Counted from the first letter of the stretch, positions 18,901-31,991 are shown. The stretch: DNA of 64,000 bases from Streptomyces sp. NBC_00690 (GCF_036226685.1 NZ_CP109009.1:7281501-7345500), one strand, 5' to 3'. The notes: a model not told the origin generated them from the sequence alone. Numbers and translations are program-made.

Positions 18901-21900
18901 CTCTGTCGGTCCTGTAGGTCGGTCAGGAGAGTGCCGATGCTGTCCCAGGGCGTCATAGCGACCCGTACGGGAAGGGTGTTGATGAAGAGGCCGACCATGG
19001 CGTCGACGCCGGGCACTTCGGCGGGCCTGCCCGACACCGTCGCTCCGAACAGCACGTCCTGCCGTCCGGTCAACTCTGCGAGGACGAGTGCCCAGGTGCC
19101 CTGCACCACGGTGTTGAGCGTGATCCCCAAGTTGCCTGCCTGTCGGGCGAGTTCCAGGGCGGTCGCCGCGGGCAATGTGACCTCCAGCTGCCCGGTGCTG
19201 CCCTGGTCCGCATTGATCCCGGTGTCGGGTGCGAGCAGCGTGGGTTCTTCGACTCCGTCGAGTTCGGCGGCCCAGGCGTCGATGGAGCTCTGCCGATCCC
19301 GTGTGGACAGCCAGCGCAGGAAGTCCCGGTAGGCCGGCGGGGGCATGAGCTCTGATGCGTCACCACCCGAGCCGTACAGCCGCAACAGCTCCTCGGTGAG
19401 CAGCGGCAGCGACCAGCCGTCGAAGAGGACGTGGTGGGCGGTGAACACCAGCTCGGCGCGGCCGGGGCCTCGGGTGATGAGGGTCATGCGGAGTAGGGGT
19501 GGTGTCGCCGGGTCGAAGTGGGCGCGTTGGTCAGCGGTCAGGATGCGCTGGAACTCCCGCTCGAACGAGTCCTCTTGGAGCGTGCCCAGGTCGTGGTGTT
19601 GCCAGGGGAGTGGGGTGTGGTTGAGGACGAGTTGGATGGGGTTGCCGGTGTGGTTGTTGGTGTAGGCGGTGCGGAGGGTGGGGTGTCGGTTGAGGAGGGC
19701 TTGGCTTGCGGTGTGCATGCGGTGGGGGTCGATGGTGCCGGTGAGGTGGTAGATGAATTGGACGTGGTAGGCGTCGAAGGTGGTGTCGGCGAGTTGGGCG
19801 TGGAAGAGGAGTCCGGATTGGAGGGGGGTGAGGGGCCAGATGTCGGTGAGGTGGGGGTAGTGGTGTTCCCAGTGGTCGATCTCGCTTTGGTGTACGGAGA
19901 CCAGGGGTACGTCGGAGGGGGTGAGGCCGCCGGCGCCGGGTTGCCGCACATGCTTGGCGAGTGCTTCGAGCGCCGCACACCAGAGAACGGCGAGCTCCTG
20001 GGCGTCGTCCCTCGTCAAAACCCCCGTGGGGAAGTCGAACCGGGCCCGTAGTTCCGGGCCGCCCTCGGAGTCCGTGACATAGGCGTTCACGTCCAGGGTC
20101 GCGAGCGCGGGGAGGTGAGGGTCGAGCCCTGCTGTGATGCCTGCGGTATCGAAGGCTTCGGTCCAGGCGAGGCCGCGGAGGTGTTTGGGCATGTCGGTGG
20201 TGGAGTAGCGGCCGAGGTAGTTGAAGGCGATTTGGCCGGTGGGGTGGGGGGCTAGTTGGGGGGCGGTTTCTTGGTTGAGGTAGCGCAGGAGGCCGTAGCC
20301 GATGCCTTTGTCGGGGATGGTGAGGAGTTGTTCTTTGATGGTTTTGATCAGTGTGCCGGCTGCGGGTCCTGCGGTGAATGCTTCGTCGAGGTTGGTGTTT
20401 TCGATGTCGAGGCGTACGGGGTACATGGTGGTGAACCAGCCGAGGGTGCGGGAGAGGTCTGCGCCGGGTACCACGTCTTCTTCGCGGCCGTGTCCTTCGA
20501 GGCGGACTAGGAGCGAGGACTCGTCCACTCCGCGATCCCGACGCCATGTGGCCACCGCCAAGGCCAACGCTGCCAACAGGCCGTCGCCCGCGCCACTGCG
20601 GAACACCCCCGGCAACACCGTCAACAACGCCTCCGTCACCTCCGGCGAAACCCGGGCCTCGATGCTGTCGACCGTCGACTGGACATCAACGGCCGGGTCG
20701 AGCGCCCGCCGCCCGAGGAGGGGATCGGAGCCGTCAACAGCCGCTAACCAGTACGGCAGTTCGGCGGCGCGGGTGTTGTTGTTCGCTTCGTCGTGCAGGG
20801 CGTGTGCCCAGCGTCGTACCGAGGTTCCCACTGCGGGCAACTCGGGACGCAGTCCTTCTCGCACGCGTTGCCATGCTTGCGCCAGATCGGGCAGCAGCAC
20901 CCGCCAGGACACCCCGTCCACCACCAGGTGGTGCAACACGATCAACAGACGGCCTTCACCGGGCAGCCAGACGAACTGGGCCATCACCCCCGCCGCAGGA
21001 TCGAGGCGCCCGGTCGCCGCATCCAACTCGACCTGCAACAGGGCGTCCTCGTCGGCGCGTCGAATCAGCGAGCCGATGTCCACCGAACCCCGGGGCCCTA
21101 CCTCAAGCCCACAGTCGACCAGACGCGCACGCAACACATCATGCGCATCCACCACCGCCCCCAAAGTCAACACTAACCCCGCACCATCAATCCCCCCGGG
21201 CAGATCGACGACGGTGGCCATGGCGAACCGATCGGTCCCCAAGCCCAGTTCAAGGAGGTACGCGCCCAGCGGCAGCAATGGCATCCAGCCCTCACCGCGC
21301 CCCGCCAGCTCCGCGAGGACATCGGGGGTGGCGGCTGTGTCCATGGCGTCGGCGAGCTCGGCGACGGTGCGGCGTTCGAAGATTTGGCGCGGGGTGATCT
21401 CCACCCCCTGTGCACGGGCCCGTGACACCACCTGGATGGAGCGGATGCTGTCACCACCGATGAGGAAGTAGTCGTCGTCGATGCCGACCCGGTCCACACC
21501 GAGGACCTCGGCATACACCTGGGCCAACGTCGTCTCCACGGGGGTGCGCGGCGCCCGGTAGACACTCCCCGTACCGGCAGGTTCGGGCAGTGCGTCGTGG
21601 TCCAGAGTGCCGTCGGGCGTCAGCGGCAGCCGGTCGATGACCAGGAATTCCGCGGGAACGGCGTGCTCGGGGAGACGCGCGGCGGCGTGGGCGCGCAGTT
21701 CGGCGGGGGAGAGCCCGGCGGTGAAGTCCATGCTGGCCTCGCCCTCGGCGGTGGCCGCTGGGACCACGTAGCCGATCAGGCGGCGCCCGGCGCCCCGGCC
21801 GGTGTGGGTGGCGGCCACCGCGCGGGCGATACGGGCGTGTGCGCCCAACACGGCCTCGACCTCGGCCAAGTCGACCTCCATGCCCCGGATGGTGGTCCGC

Positions 21901-24900
21901 GCCGTGTCGCGCATGGGCCCGACCGCCCCAAGGGGCGTTTCGGGGTCGGCCAGGAGGCGGTGCAGCGTACTGACGAATCCGGTGGTGATGCCCTCGGCGG
22001 TGGACCGGTCGAAGAGGTCCGTGGCGTATTCGAGGCTGCCGAGCACACCCCGCCCCGGTATGTCGGCCATGGTGAGGAACAGATCGAACTTCGCCGTGTC
22101 CGTGGCGATCGTCTTCAACTCCGCCCGTAGGCCGTGCAGTTCGAAGTCCCCTTCCTCGATGGCCTGCCAACCGAACATCACCTGGAACAGCGGGTGATGG
22201 GAGGTGGACCGGTCGGGGTTGAGGAGCTCCACCAGGTGCTCGAAGGGCGCGTGCTGGTTGTCGTACGCTGCCAGCGCCTTGTCCCGCACCTGCTCGACGA
22301 CGCGGGCGAAGGTGAGGTCGGCGGGGAGGTGGACGCGCAGCACCCAGGTGTTGACGAAGAAGCCGACCAGCTCGGCGAGGGCCGCGTCGGTACGGCCGGC
22401 GATCGGGGAACCGACGGTGATGTCGTCGCCGCTGCCGAGCTCGCGCAGCTGCACGGCGAGGGCCGCCTGGAGCACCATGGGAACGGTCGCCCGGTGTGCG
22501 GTGGCCAGTGCCTCGACGGCTGCCACGAGTGAGGATTCGAGGGTGAAGTCGACGAGGTCGCCGCGGTGGCTGGCGGCCGACGGCCTGGGACGGTCAGTGG
22601 GCAGCGGCAACGGCTGTCTGGTGTCCGCCAGTTCGGTGCGCCAGTAGGCGGACTGCCGGGCCAGGACGCTGTCGGGATCATCCGCATCGCCGAGGAGTTC
22701 GCGCTGCCAGAGCGTGTAGTCGGCGTACTGGACGGGCAGCGGGGTCCAGCCGGGTGCGTCGCCCCGCTTGCGTGCCTCGTAGGCGGTGGCCAGGTCACGG
22801 GTGAGGGGGGCGAGCGATTCGCCGTCGCCCGCGATGTGGTGCATGACCAACAGCAGTACGTGGTCGTCCGGACCCTGCGTGAAGACATGCGCGCGCAGGG
22901 GTAGTTCGGTGGTGAAGTCGAAGGCGTGGCTCACTTCGACGGCGATGAGGCGCTCGACTTCCTGCGGACCCGTGCTGGTGACGGGCAGGGCAAGGGCCGC
23001 GGCATCTGGGGTGAGGATGTGTTGGTGGGGGACGCCGTCGTCCTCGCCGACGAGGGTCCGCAGTGTTTCATGGCGGGCGACCACGTCCTGGAGGGCTGCT
23101 TCCAGCGCCGTGAGGTCGAGCGAGCCTTCGAGGTGCAGCACCACGGGCAGGTTGTAGGTGGCGGAAGGGCCTTCGAAGCGGTCGGCGAACCAGAGCCTGC
23201 GTTGGGCGAAGGACAGGGGAATGCGGTCCGGACGGCCGCGTACTGCCGATAGCTCGGTCCGGACGGTGGGCGGGGCGGAGTGCTGGTGTGTCCGCGCCGG
23301 CAGGTGTGTCGCCAGTTCGGCGACGGTCGGCGCATCGAAGACGGCACGGATCGGCAGTTCGGCGCCGACGACGGTACGGAGTCTGCTGATGAGCCGGGTT
23401 GCGACCAGGGAGTGCCCGCCCAGGGCGAAGAAGTCGTCATCGATGCCGACCCGGTCCGTGCCGAGCACCTCCGCGAACAGGGCGCAGAGGGTCCTCTCCA
23501 GATCGGTGTGCGGTTCCCTGGAGCCCTCGGCGCCGCCCGTGGCTTCGGGAGCGGGCAGCGCGGCCCGGTCGAGCTTGCCGTTCGTGGTGACGGGGAGCGC
23601 ATCGAGGAAGACGAGGGCCGAGGGCACCATGTAGTCCGGCAGCAACGCTGCGGTGTGCTCCTGGATTTCTCCGGTGAGCTGTCCGGGGTTGTGCCAGGTG
23701 CGGTGTCCTTCGACGGGCTGGACCGTGCCCCTGGGGTGGTCGTCGGCGGGCATGCGCACCGCGTACAGCGAGTACATGCCCGTTCTCGCGAGCTCGTCGG
23801 AGTTCTCCACCGTGGTGTGGAAGCCCTGGTTGTTCAGGAGCTTCACCACGGTGTTCAGACGGCCTTCGATGTCATGGACCTCCGCGACGATCTGCCGGAC
23901 GAGCGGCCAGTGTTCCGGTTCGATGCCGAGCAGGATGTCGAGTTCGCTCTTCTCCGCGTCGATCTTCAGCAGGTCGATGGTGCTGATGCCGTTCTCCCTG
24001 ATCATCTGGGAGAGGGTGCGCAGTTCGACGTCGACGAAGACGCTGCGCAGCCGGTTGGTCAGCAGCTCCGCGAGCATCGCGTCGTCCTGGCCTTCGGCGC
24101 CGTCTGGGGTGCGAGGGGTGCGGCGTTCGTTCTCGATGACGCGTTCCAGCATCCGGCGCTCTTCGGCCTCGTCGGCGAAGCGCCCGGAGAGCAGGGACAT
24201 CTCGGGGTAGTACGTGAAGTCGGCGCGGCCGGGTTCGCGGCCGAGCGCACAGGTGGCGATGTGGACGTCGATGTCGTGCAGTTCGGCGTTGAGTCGGAAC
24301 ATCGCTGCCAGTTCGGGCATGGGCTCGAAGGCGTGGATCACAGCGTCGGGCCGCAGTGTGTTCACGTACAGCGAGAACATGCCGACGTGGCCGCCGACGT
24401 CGACGACGCACGCTCCCGCGGGGAGGGTCACTCCGCCACGGAGGTACTCGTTCCTGGTGAAGATCTCGTCGTACAGGAAGAGGGTGTTCGACCGGTTGCG
24501 GGCGGCCACCAGCATGCCGTTGGGCAGTTCGTGCAGCTCCACGCCGTCCAGCCGGCCCGCCCGCCGGAGTGCGACGGCCCTGGCGACGTCTGCGGCCGTC
24601 CCCGGCGCCGGTACGACGTATCCCACCAGTTGTTGTCCAGCCGGTGTGTCCCGGGCGACGACGGCGGCGTGTTCGACTCCGGGGTGGGTGCTCAGGGCGC
24701 TCTCGATCTCGCCGAGTTCGATGCGCATGCCGCGCACCTTCACCTGGTCGTCGGTCCGGCCGAGATACTCCAGGCGGCCTTGCCCGTCCCAGCGGACCCG
24801 GTCCCCGGTGCGGTACATGCGGCTGCCCGGAGCGTCGAACGGGTTGGCGACGAAGCGCTCGGCGGTGAGTGGGTGCCGATGGAGGTAGCCGCGGGCCAGT

Positions 24901-27900
24901 TGGTCGCCCGCGATGTACAGCTCGCCGGCTACGCGAGGGGGTACGGGGTTGAGGTGGCCGTCCAGGACGTAGAGCCGGGTGTTCCACACGGGCCCACCGA
25001 TCGTGACCCTGCCGGTGTCCGTGCGGGGGCAGTGGGTCGCGGTGACGTCGACGGCGGTCTCGGTGGGGCCGTAGAGGTTGTTCAGCGGCGCGTCCAGGAC
25101 CGTGTAGTACTGGTCGCGCAGGTGCGGCGGGAGCGCCTCACCACTGCAGACGACCTGGCGCAGGCTGGTGCAGGCGCGTGCCGACGGCTCCTGGAGGAAC
25201 GCCTGGAGCATGGACGGGACGAAGTGGACCATGGTGATCCGGGACTCCCGGATCAGCCGGGCCAGATAGGCGGGGTCGCGGTGGCCTCCGGGTTTGGCCA
25301 CGACGAGCTCGGAGCCCGTGATCAGGGGCAGGAAGAGCTCCCACACCGATACGTCGAAGCCGAGCGGGGTCTTCTGCATGATCCGGTCGTCGGTACCCAC
25401 CCGGTAGGCGTGCGCCATCCACAGGAGTCGGTTGACGATGGCCGTGTGTCCGACGACGACGCCCTTGGGGCGACCGGTCGATCCCGAGGTGTAGAGGACG
25501 TACGCGGGATGGGCGGGGGTGAGGGGCCGTACCCGGTCGGCGTTGCTGAGGTCCGACGCATCCATGAAGCCCGCGCCTGTGCCCAGCTCCGTGCCCGTAG
25601 CCGGGTTGGTGTCCTGGAGGACCAGGGTCGGATCGTCGACCGCGATCTGTCGGACACCGCCCGGCGCGGGTGAGCTCGTTGTGGTGAGCGTGAGCAAGGG
25701 GCGTGCGTCCTCGTGTAGAAATCCGATCCGCTCGACGGGGAGGCCCGGGTCCACGGGTAGATAGGCGGCGCCCGCCTTGAGGATCGCGAGCAGGGCGACG
25801 ATCAGTTCGGTGGACCGCGGCAGCATGACGGCGATGGTGTCCTCGGGGCCGGCCCCTTGGGTGATCAGATGTCGGGCGAGCCGGTTCGCGCGCCGGTTGA
25901 GCTGTGCGTACGTCAGGGTGCTGCCGTCGAAGGTGACGGCGGGGGCGTCCGGGGTGCGGGCGGCCTGCGCCTCGAACGCCTCGGGGACCGTGCTGGCCGG
26001 CACCGCTCTGGCGGTGTCGTTCCAGGCTCTGACGACCTGGTTCCGTTCGACCGGGTCGAGGATTCCGATGTCCCGTACCAGACGGTGGGGGTCGTCGGCG
26101 ATCTCGCCGAGTACCCGTCGGAACCGTTCGGCGATCGATGCCACCGCGTCGTGGTCCAGCACCGAGTGCTGGTGCTGGAGCGCGATCCGCAGATGGGGGT
26201 CGGCATCGGCGGTCACCGCGAGGGGGTAGTGGCTGCCGCTGAACGGGGTGAGACCGGTGATGGTCACTCCGGCCGCGCTGTTGGCCTCGCTGATGCCGAT
26301 GCGGTCGACGGGGAACGACTCGAAGACGACGACGGTGTCGAAGAGCACCGGCAGTCCTGCGGTCCGTTGGATGTCGGCGAGCCCGTAGTGGTGGTGGTCG
26401 AGGAGGGCGGCCTGTCGGTTCTGGAGGGAGTTCAGCAGGTCGGCCGCTGTGTCCCCCGGTGCGTAGTCGACTCGTACAGGAAGGGTGTTGATGAAGAGGC
26501 CGACCATGGTGTCGACACCGTCGACCACGGCGGGGCGGCCCGAGACGGTCGCGCCGAACAGCACATCGTGCCGACCGGTGAGCTGTCCGAGCAGCAGCGC
26601 CCATGCGCCCTGGACGAGGGTGCTGAGCGTGACGCCCAGTTCGGCGGCCCGACGGGGGAGCGAGATCGCCAGCTCGGCCGGGAGCGGAACGTCAACCGAT
26701 CCGATGTCCGCGGTGGCCCCCTCGGCTGCGGTGTCGGGGACGAGCAGTGTGGGCTCGTCGACTCCGGCCAGTTCGGCGGCCCAGGCGCGGGCAGCCGCGT
26801 GATGGTCCTGCCGGGAGAGCCAGTCAAGGAAGTCCCGGTAGCTGCGTACGCGGGGCAGGGCGGAGGGGTCGCCACCCGAGCCGTACAGCCGTAGGAGATC
26901 CTGCATTAGCAACGGTACGGACCAGCCGTCGAAGAGGACGTGGTGGGCGGTGAACACCAGCTCGGCGCGGTCGGGCCCCAGGGTGATGAGGGTCATGCGG
27001 ACCAGAGGTGGTGTTGCCGGGTCGAAGTGGGTCTCGCGGTCCTGGGACAGCAGCCGTTCCAGTGCGTCGGCGCCGTGCCCCGTCAGGTCGTGGTGTTGCC
27101 AGGGGAGTGGGGTGTGGTTGAGGACGAGTTGGATGGGGTTGCCGGTGTGGTTGTTGGTGTAGGCGGTGCGGAGGGTGGGGTGTCGGTTGAGGAGGGCTTG
27201 GCTTGCGGTGTGCATGCGGTGGGGGTCGATGGTGCCGGTGAGGTGGTAGATGAATTGGACGTGGTAGGCGTCGAAGGTGGTGTCGGCGAGTTGGGCGTGG
27301 AAGAGGAGTCCGGATTGGAGGGGGGTGAGGGGCCAGATGTCGGTGAGGTGGGGGTAGTGGTGTTCCCAGTGGTCGATCTCGCTTTGGTGTACGGAGACCA
27401 GGGGTACGTCGGAGGGGGTGAGGCCGCCGGCGCCGGGTTGCCGCACATGCTTGGCGAGTGCTTCGAGCGCCGCACACCAGTGATCGGCGAGCTCTTGCAC
27501 TTCCTGCGTGCTCAGGATGCCGGTGGGGAATCCAAACCGGGCGGTGAGGCGGGCACCGTCCTTGCCCTCGGTGACGAGCGCGTTCACATCGAGGACGGAC
27601 AGGGCCGGCATATCGGCATCGGGAGCGGCGACGGTCGTCGCCGTGCCAGGGCTCTGGGTCCAGGCGAGGCCGCGGAGGTGTTTGGGCATGTCGGTGGTGG
27701 AGTAGCGGCCGAGGTAGTTGAAGGCGATTTGGCCGGTGGGGTGGGGGGCTAGTTGGGGGGCGGTTTCTTGGTTGAGGTAGCGCAGGAGGCCGTAGCCGAT
27801 GCCTTTGTCGGGGATGGTGAGGAGTTGTTCTTTGATGGTTTTGATCAGTGTGCCGGCTGCGGGTCCTGCGGTGAATGCTTCGTTGAGGTTGGTGTTTTCG

Positions 27901-30900
27901 ATGTCGAGGCGTACGGGGTACATGGTGGTGAACCAGCCGAGGGTGCGGGAGAGGTCTGCGCCGGGTACCACGTCTTCTTCGCGGCCGTGTCCTTCGAGGC
28001 GGACTAGGAGCGAGGACTCGTCCACTCCGCGGTCCCGACGCCATGTGGCCACCGCCAAGGCCAACCCTGCCAACAGGCCGTCGCCCGCGCCACTGCGGAA
28101 CACCCCCGGCAACACCGTCAACAACGCCTCCGTCACCTCCGGCGAAACCTCCGCCCACACATAGTCGAGGGTGTCCACCACATCGATGACGGGGTCCAGG
28201 GGCCTACGACCGAGATCGGGATCCGGGCCTTCGACTGTGGCTCGCCACCAGCCCAGTTCGGCGGCGCGGGTGTTGTTGTTCGCTTCGTCGTGCAGGGCGT
28301 GTGCCCAGCGTCGTACCGAGGTTCCCACTGCGGGCAACTCGGGACGCAGTCCTTCTCGCACGCGTTGCCATGCTTGCGCCAGATCGGGCAGCAGCACCCG
28401 CCAGGACACCCCGTCCACCACCAGGTGGTGCAACACGATCAATAGACGGCCTTCACCGGGCAGCCAGACGAACTGGGCCATCACCCCCGCCGCAGGATCG
28501 AGACGCCCGGTCGCCGCATCCAACTCGACCTGCAACAGGGCGTCCTCGTCGGCGCGTCGAATCAGCGAGCCGATGTCCACCGAACCCCGGGGCCCTACCT
28601 CAAGCCCACCGTCGACCAGACGCGCACGCAACACATCATGCGCATCCACCACCGCCCCCAAAGTCAACACTAACCCCGCACCATCAATCCCCCCGGGCAG
28701 ATCGAGCACCATCGACATGGAGAACCTGTCCATGCCGCCCCCCAGTTCGAGGAGGTACTCGGCGACGGGGAGCAGTGGCATCCAGCCCTCGCCGCCGCCC
28801 TCCAGCTCTGCGAGGCATTCGGCTTCGCCGCCCGTGGTGCCGGCAACGGTGGCGAGTTCCGCGACGGTGCGGCGTTCGAAGATCTGGCGCGGGGTGATCT
28901 CCACCCCCTGTGCACGGGCCCGTGACACCACCTGGATGGAGCGGATGCTGTCACCACCGACGGCGAAGAAGTCGTCGTCGATGCCGACCCGGTCCACACC
29001 GAGGACCTCGGCATACACCCCTGCGAGTATCTTCTCGGGCACGGAGTCCGGGGCGCGATAGGTGCCGCCCTTGAACTCGGAGGCGGGGAGCGCGGCGCGG
29101 TCCAGTTTGCCGTTGGGGGCCAGGGGGAGCCGGTCGAGCATGACGAAGGCCGAGGGGACCATGAACTCGGGGAGGCGGCCCGCGACGAAGGTGCGCAGTT
29201 CGGGTACGGAGACGCCTGCCGTGAGGTCGACGTCGATGTGACCGATGCTCTCCACGGTGCCGAGACCGCCGACGCCCACCGGAACGATGTATCCGACGAG
29301 TTGGGTGCCGCCGGGCCGTTCGTACGTGGTGACCACGGCGTGGCCGACGCCGGGGTGGTCGGTGAGGGCGGCTTCGACCTCACCGGGTTCGATGCGGAAT
29401 CCGCGTACCTTCATTTGGGCGTCATCGCGCCCCGCGAACGCGAGGTGTCCTGCGGCTGTCCAGCGGGCGAGGTCGCCCGTGCGGTACATCCGGGATCCGG
29501 CGGGGCCGTACGGGTCGGCGATGAACCGGTCGGCGGTGAGCGCGGCACGGCCGTGGTAGCCGCGGCCCACGGCGCCCGCGACGTAGAGTTCGCCGATGAC
29601 GCCGGGCGGTACGGGCCGGAGCCCGGGCCCCAGGACATAGGTGCGCATATTGCCGAGCGGTCGACCGATGGGCGCGCTGCCCTGGGCGTCCGGCACCGCG
29701 GTGGGAGCGACGAGCGCGGTCGCGTAGAAGCTCTCGCTCTGACCGTAGGCGTTGATGACGCGGACTCCGTCGAAAGCCTTCTGGACACGGTCGACGAGGG
29801 ATGCGGGGAGGGCCTCTCCCGCGAAGACAACCGTGTCGACGGTGGTGGTGTCCGCGATGTGGTCGATGAGCTCGGCGAAGACGGAGGGCACGGTGGAGAT
29901 GACGCTTCCGGACCAGGACGGCCGTTCGCCCAGCGCCAGGACGTCACGGACGACTTCCACGGTGCCGCCGGTGCCGAGGGTGGTGATGATCTCGAAGACG
30001 GAGACGTCGAAGTTGATGGAGGTGCCCGCGAGCATGCGCGAGTCGGGGCCGATGCCGACGACGTCGGCGAGTCGGCTGACGCCGTTGACGATGCCGTGGT
30101 GGGTGATGGCGACGCCCTTGGGAGTGCCAGTGGACCCCGAGGTGTACATCACGTAGGCGATGTTGTCGGGACGCGGCGGAGGCCCTGCCAGTGGCGGAGG
30201 CTCGACGTCCGATTCCTGCGCGAGGGTGTCCAGATGGAGGCGGGGAGTGCCGTCGTCGGGGAGCGTCGGTGCCGTGGCCGTGTCCGTGAGGACGAGCTGG
30301 GGGCGTGCCTCGGCGAGGATGAAGTCAAGGCGCTTGCTGGGGTATCTGGGGTCGATCGGCAGATAGGCGGCGCCCGAGGTGAGGATGGCGAGCAGGGCGA
30401 CGACCAGGTCCGCCGAGCGCGGCAGGGCCAGGGCGACGAGTGTCTCGGGGCGGGCGCCGCGCCGGTTCAGCTCGTGTGCCAGGTGGGCGGCGCGCGTGGT
30501 CAGCTCCTGGTAGGTGAGCTGCTGGTCCTCGTGGATGACGGCGATGGCCTCCGGGGTCGCCTCCGCCTGACGGGCCAGTAGCTCAGGGACGGTCAGCCAG
30601 GGCTCGTCGGTGGCCGTGTCGTTGAACCCGGCCAGGAGAGCGTGTTCGGCCCGGTCCATGACATCGACGGCACCGATGCGCGTCGCGGGCGCGGCGGTGA
30701 GGGCGTGCAGCACGCGGAGGAAGCGCTCTCCGATGCCGGTCGCCGTCGACGGGTCGAAGAGGTCGGTGGCGTACTCAAGCTGGCAGCTCATGCCCTGGTC
30801 GGGGGCGCCCGTGGCGAAGTTGAACTCCAGGTCGAACTTGGCGGTCGGGGTGGAGACCGCCGTCAGTTCGGCCGTCAGCCCCGGCAGGGGGAGGTCGACG

Positions 30901-31991
30901 CGCGTGTGGTTCTGCCAGGTGAACATGGTCTGGAAGAGCGGGTGGTACGCGGTGGAGCGCTCCGGGTTGAGTGCCTCGACCAGCCGCTCGAAGGGCACGT
31001 CCTGGTGGTCGTACGCCCGCAGCGCGGTCCTGCGCACCCGGTCGACGAAGTCGCCGAGCGTCGGGTTGCCCGAGAGGTCGGCGCGCAGCACCCAGGTGTT
31101 GACGAAGAAGCCCACCAGGTCGGTCAGTGCTTCGTCGGGGCGCCCGGCGGCGGTGGAGCCGATCGTGATGTCGTCGCCCGCGCCGAGGTGGTGGAGGGTC
31201 ACGGCCAGGGCCGCCTGCATCACCATCGCAGTCGTCGCACCCCTGCCGTGCGCCAGCTCTTCGGCCGCCCTGACGAGCTCGGGTGCGATGGAGAACTCGA
31301 CCATGTCGCCGCGGTGACTGGCGGCCGAGGGCCGCGGCCGGTCGGTGGGCAGCCGCAATTGCTGAGGAGCGCCCGCCAGCTCGGTGCGCCAGTGGGCGAT
31401 CTGGGTGGCGAGGACGCTGTCCGGGTCGTTCTCATCCCCGAGCAGTTCGCGCTGCCAGAGTGTGTAGTCGCCGTACTGAACCGGCAAATCAGGCCAGAGC
31501 GGCGGCTCGTCGCGCAGCCTGGCCGTATACGCGGCGGCCAGATCGCGGCCCAGCGGTGCCATCGACTCGCCGTCGGCGGCGGCGTGGTGCACGACCAGGG
31601 CGAGGACGTGTTCCCCGGGACCGAGGCGCAGGACCCGGGCCCGTACGGGAATCTCGCTGGCGAGGTCGAACCGGTGGCTGACGGCTTCGGCGAGTGCGGC
31701 CGTCTCGTCCTCGGGGGCGATGGCGATGATCGGTACCGGCAGGTCCAGTTCGTCGGTCGGGATCACGCGCTGGGCAGGGAGCCCCTCGGTGTCCTCGACG
31801 AACACCGTACGCAGGCTTTCGTGCCGGGTGACCACGTCGCGTACGGCTCGGGCCAGTGCGTCCGAGTCGAGCGTGCCGGTGAGACGGAGGACGAACGGAA
31901 GGTTGTAGGTGGCCGATGGCCCCTCGAACCGGTCGATGAACCACAGTCGCCGCTGTGCAAAGGACAGGGGGATCACTCGGCGTCTCCTCAT
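15933..31991 (-). CDS. NRPS2: C-A-T-E / C-A(MT)-T / C-[A remnant]-T-E / C-A-T-TE
   Basis: A 5352-residue synthetase carrying modules 3-6. Approximate residues: C 1-430, A 460-975, T 980-1050, E 1067-1500; C 1517-1980, A 1995-2430 with FkbM methyltransferase 2475-2755 and A tail 2765-2810, T 2820-2900; C 2910-3350, A remnant 3365-3470, T 3475-3550, E 3560-4000; C 4013-4475, A 4495-5000, T 5015-5085, TE 5110-5350 (GLSIGG nucleophile motif). Hand-read codes: module 3 DVFTVAAFYK (piperazate-like), module 4 DVWHVSLVDK (Ser), module 6 DVCMVGVACK (unassigned; Trp by context). Module 5 cannot adenylate. ATG 31991 overlaps the NRPS1 stop (ATGA). Three in-frame TTA codons (20745, 21174, 28671) suggest bldA dependence. 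The TE probably releases a macrocyclic hexapeptide. Confidence 0.95.
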   Translation of the reverse strand: MRRRRVIPLSFAQRRLWFIDRFEGPSATYNLPFVLRLTGTLDSDALARAVRDVVTRHESLRTVFVEDTEGLPAQRVIPTDELDLPVPIIAIAPEDETAALAEAVSHRFDLASEIPVRARVLRLGPGEHVLALVVHHAAADGESMAPLGRDLAAAYTARLRDEPPLWPDLPVQYGDYTLWQRELLGDENDPDSVLATQIAHWRTELAGAPQQLRLPTDRPRPSAASHRGDMVEFSIAPELVRAAEELAHGRGATTAMVMQAALAVTLHHLGAGDDITIGSTAAGRPDEALTDLVGFFVNTWVLRADLSGNPTLGDFVDRVRRTALRAYDHQDVPFERLVEALNPERSTAYHPLFQTMFTWQNHTRVDLPLPGLTAELTAVSTPTAKFDLEFNFATGAPDQGMSCQLEYATDLFDPSTATGIGERFLRVLHALTAAPATRIGAVDVMDRAEHALLAGFNDTATDEPWLTVPELLARQAEATPEAIAVIHEDQQLTYQELTTRAAHLAHELNRRGARPETLVALALPRSADLVVALLAILTSGAAYLPIDPRYPSKRLDFILAEARPQLVLTDTATAPTLPDDGTPRLHLDTLAQESDVEPPPLAGPPPRPDNIAYVMYTSGSTGTPKGVAITHHGIVNGVSRLADVVGIGPDSRMLAGTSINFDVSVFEIITTLGTGGTVEVVRDVLALGERPSWSGSVISTVPSVFAELIDHIADTTTVDTVVFAGEALPASLVDRVQKAFDGVRVINAYGQSESFYATALVAPTAVPDAQGSAPIGRPLGNMRTYVLGPGLRPVPPGVIGELYVAGAVGRGYHGRAALTADRFIADPYGPAGSRMYRTGDLARWTAAGHLAFAGRDDAQMKVRGFRIEPGEVEAALTDHPGVGHAVVTTYERPGGTQLVGYIVPVGVGGLGTVESIGHIDVDLTAGVSVPELRTFVAGRLPEFMVPSAFVMLDRLPLAPNGKLDRAALPASEFKGGTYRAPDSVPEKILAGVYAEVLGVDRVGIDDDFFAVGGDSIRSIQVVSRARAQGVEITPRQIFERRTVAELATVAGTTGGEAECLAELEGGGEGWMPLLPVAEYLLELGGGMDRFSMSMVLDLPGGIDGAGLVLTLGAVVDAHDVLRARLVDGGLEVGPRGSVDIGSLIRRADEDALLQVELDAATGRLDPAAGVMAQFVWLPGEGRLLIVLHHLVVDGVSWRVLLPDLAQAWQRVREGLRPELPAVGTSVRRWAHALHDEANNNTRAAELGWWRATVEGPDPDLGRRPLDPVIDVVDTLDYVWAEVSPEVTEALLTVLPGVFRSGAGDGLLAGLALAVATWRRDRGVDESSLLVRLEGHGREEDVVPGADLSRTLGWFTTMYPVRLDIENTNLNEAFTAGPAAGTLIKTIKEQLLTIPDKGIGYGLLRYLNQETAPQLAPHPTGQIAFNYLGRYSTTDMPKHLRGLAWTQSPGTATTVAAPDADMPALSVLDVNALVTEGKDGARLTARFGFPTGILSTQEVQELADHWCAALEALAKHVRQPGAGGLTPSDVPLVSVHQSEIDHWEHHYPHLTDIWPLTPLQSGLLFHAQLADTTFDAYHVQFIYHLTGTIDPHRMHTASQALLNRHPTLRTAYTNNHTGNPIQLVLNHTPLPWQHHDLTGHGADALERLLSQDRETHFDPATPPLVRMTLITLGPDRAELVFTAHHVLFDGWSVPLLMQDLLRLYGSGGDPSALPRVRSYRDFLDWLSRQDHHAAARAWAAELAGVDEPTLLVPDTAAEGATADIGSVDVPLPAELAISLPRRAAELGVTLSTLVQGAWALLLGQLTGRHDVLFGATVSGRPAVVDGVDTMVGLFINTLPVRVDYAPGDTAADLLNSLQNRQAALLDHHHYGLADIQRTAGLPVLFDTVVVFESFPVDRIGISEANSAAGVTITGLTPFSGSHYPLAVTADADPHLRIALQHQHSVLDHDAVASIAERFRRVLGEIADDPHRLVRDIGILDPVERNQVVRAWNDTARAVPASTVPEAFEAQAARTPDAPAVTFDGSTLTYAQLNRRANRLARHLITQGAGPEDTIAVMLPRSTELIVALLAILKAGAAYLPVDPGLPVERIGFLHEDARPLLTLTTTSSPAPGGVRQIAVDDPTLVLQDTNPATGTELGTGAGFMDASDLSNADRVRPLTPAHPAYVLYTSGSTGRPKGVVVGHTAIVNRLLWMAHAYRVGTDDRIMQKTPLGFDVSVWELFLPLITGSELVVAKPGGHRDPAYLARLIRESRITMVHFVPSMLQAFLQEPSARACTSLRQVVCSGEALPPHLRDQYYTVLDAPLNNLYGPTETAVDVTATHCPRTDTGRVTIGGPVWNTRLYVLDGHLNPVPPRVAGELYIAGDQLARGYLHRHPLTAERFVANPFDAPGSRMYRTGDRVRWDGQGRLEYLGRTDDQVKVRGMRIELGEIESALSTHPGVEHAAVVARDTPAGQQLVGYVVPAPGTAADVARAVALRRAGRLDGVELHELPNGMLVAARNRSNTLFLYDEIFTRNEYLRGGVTLPAGACVVDVGGHVGMFSLYVNTLRPDAVIHAFEPMPELAAMFRLNAELHDIDVHIATCALGREPGRADFTYYPEMSLLSGRFADEAEERRMLERVIENERRTPRTPDGAEGQDDAMLAELLTNRLRSVFVDVELRTLSQMIRENGISTIDLLKIDAEKSELDILLGIEPEHWPLVRQIVAEVHDIEGRLNTVVKLLNNQGFHTTVENSDELARTGMYSLYAVRMPADDHPRGTVQPVEGHRTWHNPGQLTGEIQEHTAALLPDYMVPSALVFLDALPVTTNGKLDRAALPAPEATGGAEGSREPHTDLERTLCALFAEVLGTDRVGIDDDFFALGGHSLVATRLISRLRTVVGAELPIRAVFDAPTVAELATHLPARTHQHSAPPTVRTELSAVRGRPDRIPLSFAQRRLWFADRFEGPSATYNLPVVLHLEGSLDLTALEAALQDVVARHETLRTLVGEDDGVPHQHILTPDAAALALPVTSTGPQEVERLIAVEVSHAFDFTTELPLRAHVFTQGPDDHVLLLVMHHIAGDGESLAPLTRDLATAYEARKRGDAPGWTPLPVQYADYTLWQRELLGDADDPDSVLARQSAYWRTELADTRQPLPLPTDRPRPSAASHRGDLVDFTLESSLVAAVEALATAHRATVPMVLQAALAVQLRELGSGDDITVGSPIAGRTDAALAELVGFFVNTWVLRVHLPADLTFARVVEQVRDKALAAYDNQHAPFEHLVELLNPDRSTSHHPLFQVMFGWQAIEEGDFELHGLRAELKTIATDTAKFDLFLTMADIPGRGVLGSLEYATDLFDRSTAEGITTGFVSTLHRLLADPETPLGAVGPMRDTARTTIRGMEVDLAEVEAVLGAHARIARAVAATHTGRGAGRRLIGYVVPAATAEGEASMDFTAGLSPAELRAHAAARLPEHAVPAEFLVIDRLPLTPDGTLDHDALPEPAGTGSVYRAPRTPVETTLAQVYAEVLGVDRVGIDDDYFLIGGDSIRSIQVVSRARAQGVEITPRQIFERRTVAELADAMDTAATPDVLAELAGRGEGWMPLLPLGAYLLELGLGTDRFAMATVVDLPGGIDGAGLVLTLGAVVDAHDVLRARLVDCGLEVGPRGSVDIGSLIRRADEDALLQVELDAATGRLDPAAGVMAQFVWLPGEGRLLIVLHHLVVDGVSWRVLLPDLAQAWQRVREGLRPELPAVGTSVRRWAHALHDEANNNTRAAELPYWLAAVDGSDPLLGRRALDPAVDVQSTVDSIEARVSPEVTEALLTVLPGVFRSGAGDGLLAALALAVATWRRDRGVDESSLLVRLEGHGREEDVVPGADLSRTLGWFTTMYPVRLDIENTNLDEAFTAGPAAGTLIKTIKEQLLTIPDKGIGYGLLRYLNQETAPQLAPHPTGQIAFNYLGRYSTTDMPKHLRGLAWTEAFDTAGITAGLDPHLPALATLDVNAYVTDSEGGPELRARFDFPTGVLTRDDAQELAVLWCAALEALAKHVRQPGAGGLTPSDVPLVSVHQSEIDHWEHHYPHLTDIWPLTPLQSGLLFHAQLADTTFDAYHVQFIYHLTGTIDPHRMHTASQALLNRHPTLRTAYTNNHTGNPIQLVLNHTPLPWQHHDLGTLQEDSFEREFQRILTADQRAHFDPATPPLLRMTLITRGPGRAELVFTAHHVLFDGWSLPLLTEELLRLYGSGGDASELMPPPAYRDFLRWLSTRDRQSSIDAWAAELDGVEEPTLLAPDTGINADQGSTGQLEVTLPAATALELARQAGNLGITLNTVVQGTWALVLAELTGRQDVLFGATVSGRPAEVPGVDAMVGLFINTLPVRVAMTPWDSIGTLLTDLQDRQSALLDHHHTGLADIQRAAGLPVLFDTVTVFESFPVDRAGIGEANRSAGIEITAASSVNGTHYPFGVAATADPHLRVVLQFQRDVFDTATVEGIAARFARVLTRFATAPDTPIGALHEPGPGAGGTTSTEVNTPQDTVPGLFAAQAAANPDALAVVHDAESLTYRELNARVKRLAAELTRRGVGPETVVVVALRRSPTLVVSLLAVMRAGGVYLPVDPALPAERIAFMAEDSGARLALGDATTADALATAPVVTFRVDTEDTNRPNEAAVAEAADATEGATAADSTAGPAVLDGTAYIIYTSGSTGRPKGVAVTHRGIAALVRGHVERLGVTAETRMLQLASPSFDVSLCEMFTVLLSGATVVMADTARLAPGTALSETIAAHAVTHAMIPPAMLAMVSHGALTSVESLVVGGEVTPPELVAAWAPGRNMVNVYGPTETTACVTMSTPLAANTGLPPIGHPIPDTRLYVLDGALRPVQPGRAGELYIAGPGVARGYVGRPGLTAGRFLPCPFGPPGERMYRTGDLVVHGRDGQLVFQGRADGQVKIRGFRIEPGEIEAALLAHRAIAQAVVVVDEHDGDRRLAAYVVPSGTADDAPQDVLPAELRRHLAAGLPEYMVPAAVTVLGELPFNRNGKLDRGALPTPDYGAASTGRPARTPREEILCGLFAEVLGVDRVGIDDGFFALGGHSLLAARLINRIRVVLGAELPLRTVFQSPTVAGLAQHLESEAAADGTVPEVDPFAPVLSIAPGATDGAGGPGTEPLWWIHPGGGICWPYLGFAELLPAERPVNGIQAKGFDGTTPLPVAIDDMVTDYIAEIQAVQPEGPYHLMGLSIGGTLAHAMGAALQAQGHEVALLALLDSVPSGYLHEQKPPTAADLREYFTEHLTGLSGTADGEAFLTNAVSVIVNHTALMPEFHQPVYRGDVLFFNAVPKAEGSFAGLWRPHVTGTVRQHDINSAHGDMYLPGPAAEICRIIGAALPASTRGKFRGNA
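19588..21206. repeat. Duplicated E-C junction, copy 1 (modules 5/6)
   Basis: This 1.6-kb block is nearly identical to 27085-28703 at a constant offset of 7497 bp. Segments 19588-19980, 20164-20652 and 20759-21206 match almost base for base (three differences seen in the 489-bp middle segment); the two short stretches between them differ. It covers the end of the epimerisation domain and the start of the next condensation domain. Confidence 0.9.
21580..21896 (-). other. Adenylation-domain remnant in module 5 of NRPS2
   Basis: Directly after the C domain the sequence enters at the A8 motif ([19 protein letters not shown]) and runs to A10. Motifs A1-A7, including the phosphate loop TSGSTG and the substrate pocket, are absent, a loss of roughly 400 residues. 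The A10 motif NGKLDR has become DGTLDH, removing the catalytic Lys. The flanking C, T and E domains look intact. The module therefore cannot activate an amino acid and must be charged in trans. Confidence 0.88.
23720..24570 (-). other. FkbM-type O-methyltransferase embedded in module 4
   Basis: About 280 residues inserted between core motifs A8 ([16 protein letters not shown]) and A9/A10 ([14 protein letters not shown]) of the module 4 adenylation domain. The insert has the SAM-binding segment [15 protein letters not shown] and the late FkbM motif [18 protein letters not shown]. Because the host A domain carries a serine code, the expected product is O-methyl-serine, as known for the kutzneride synthetase. 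The A domain is continuous around it, so this is an interrupted domain, not a pseudogene. Confidence 0.85.
27085..28703. repeat. Duplicated E-C junction, copy 2 (modules 3/4)
   Basis: Second copy of the block at 19588-21206. It covers the end of the module 3 E domain and the start of the module 4 C domain. Matching segments are 27085-27477, 27661-28149 and 28256-28703. A TTA leucine codon lies in each copy (28671 here, 21174 there). Confidence 0.9.

Noticed and set aside
23280..25673. 797-codon plus-strand open frame opposite NRPS2
   Set aside because: Antisense shadow of the synthetase; no motif and no ribosome site.
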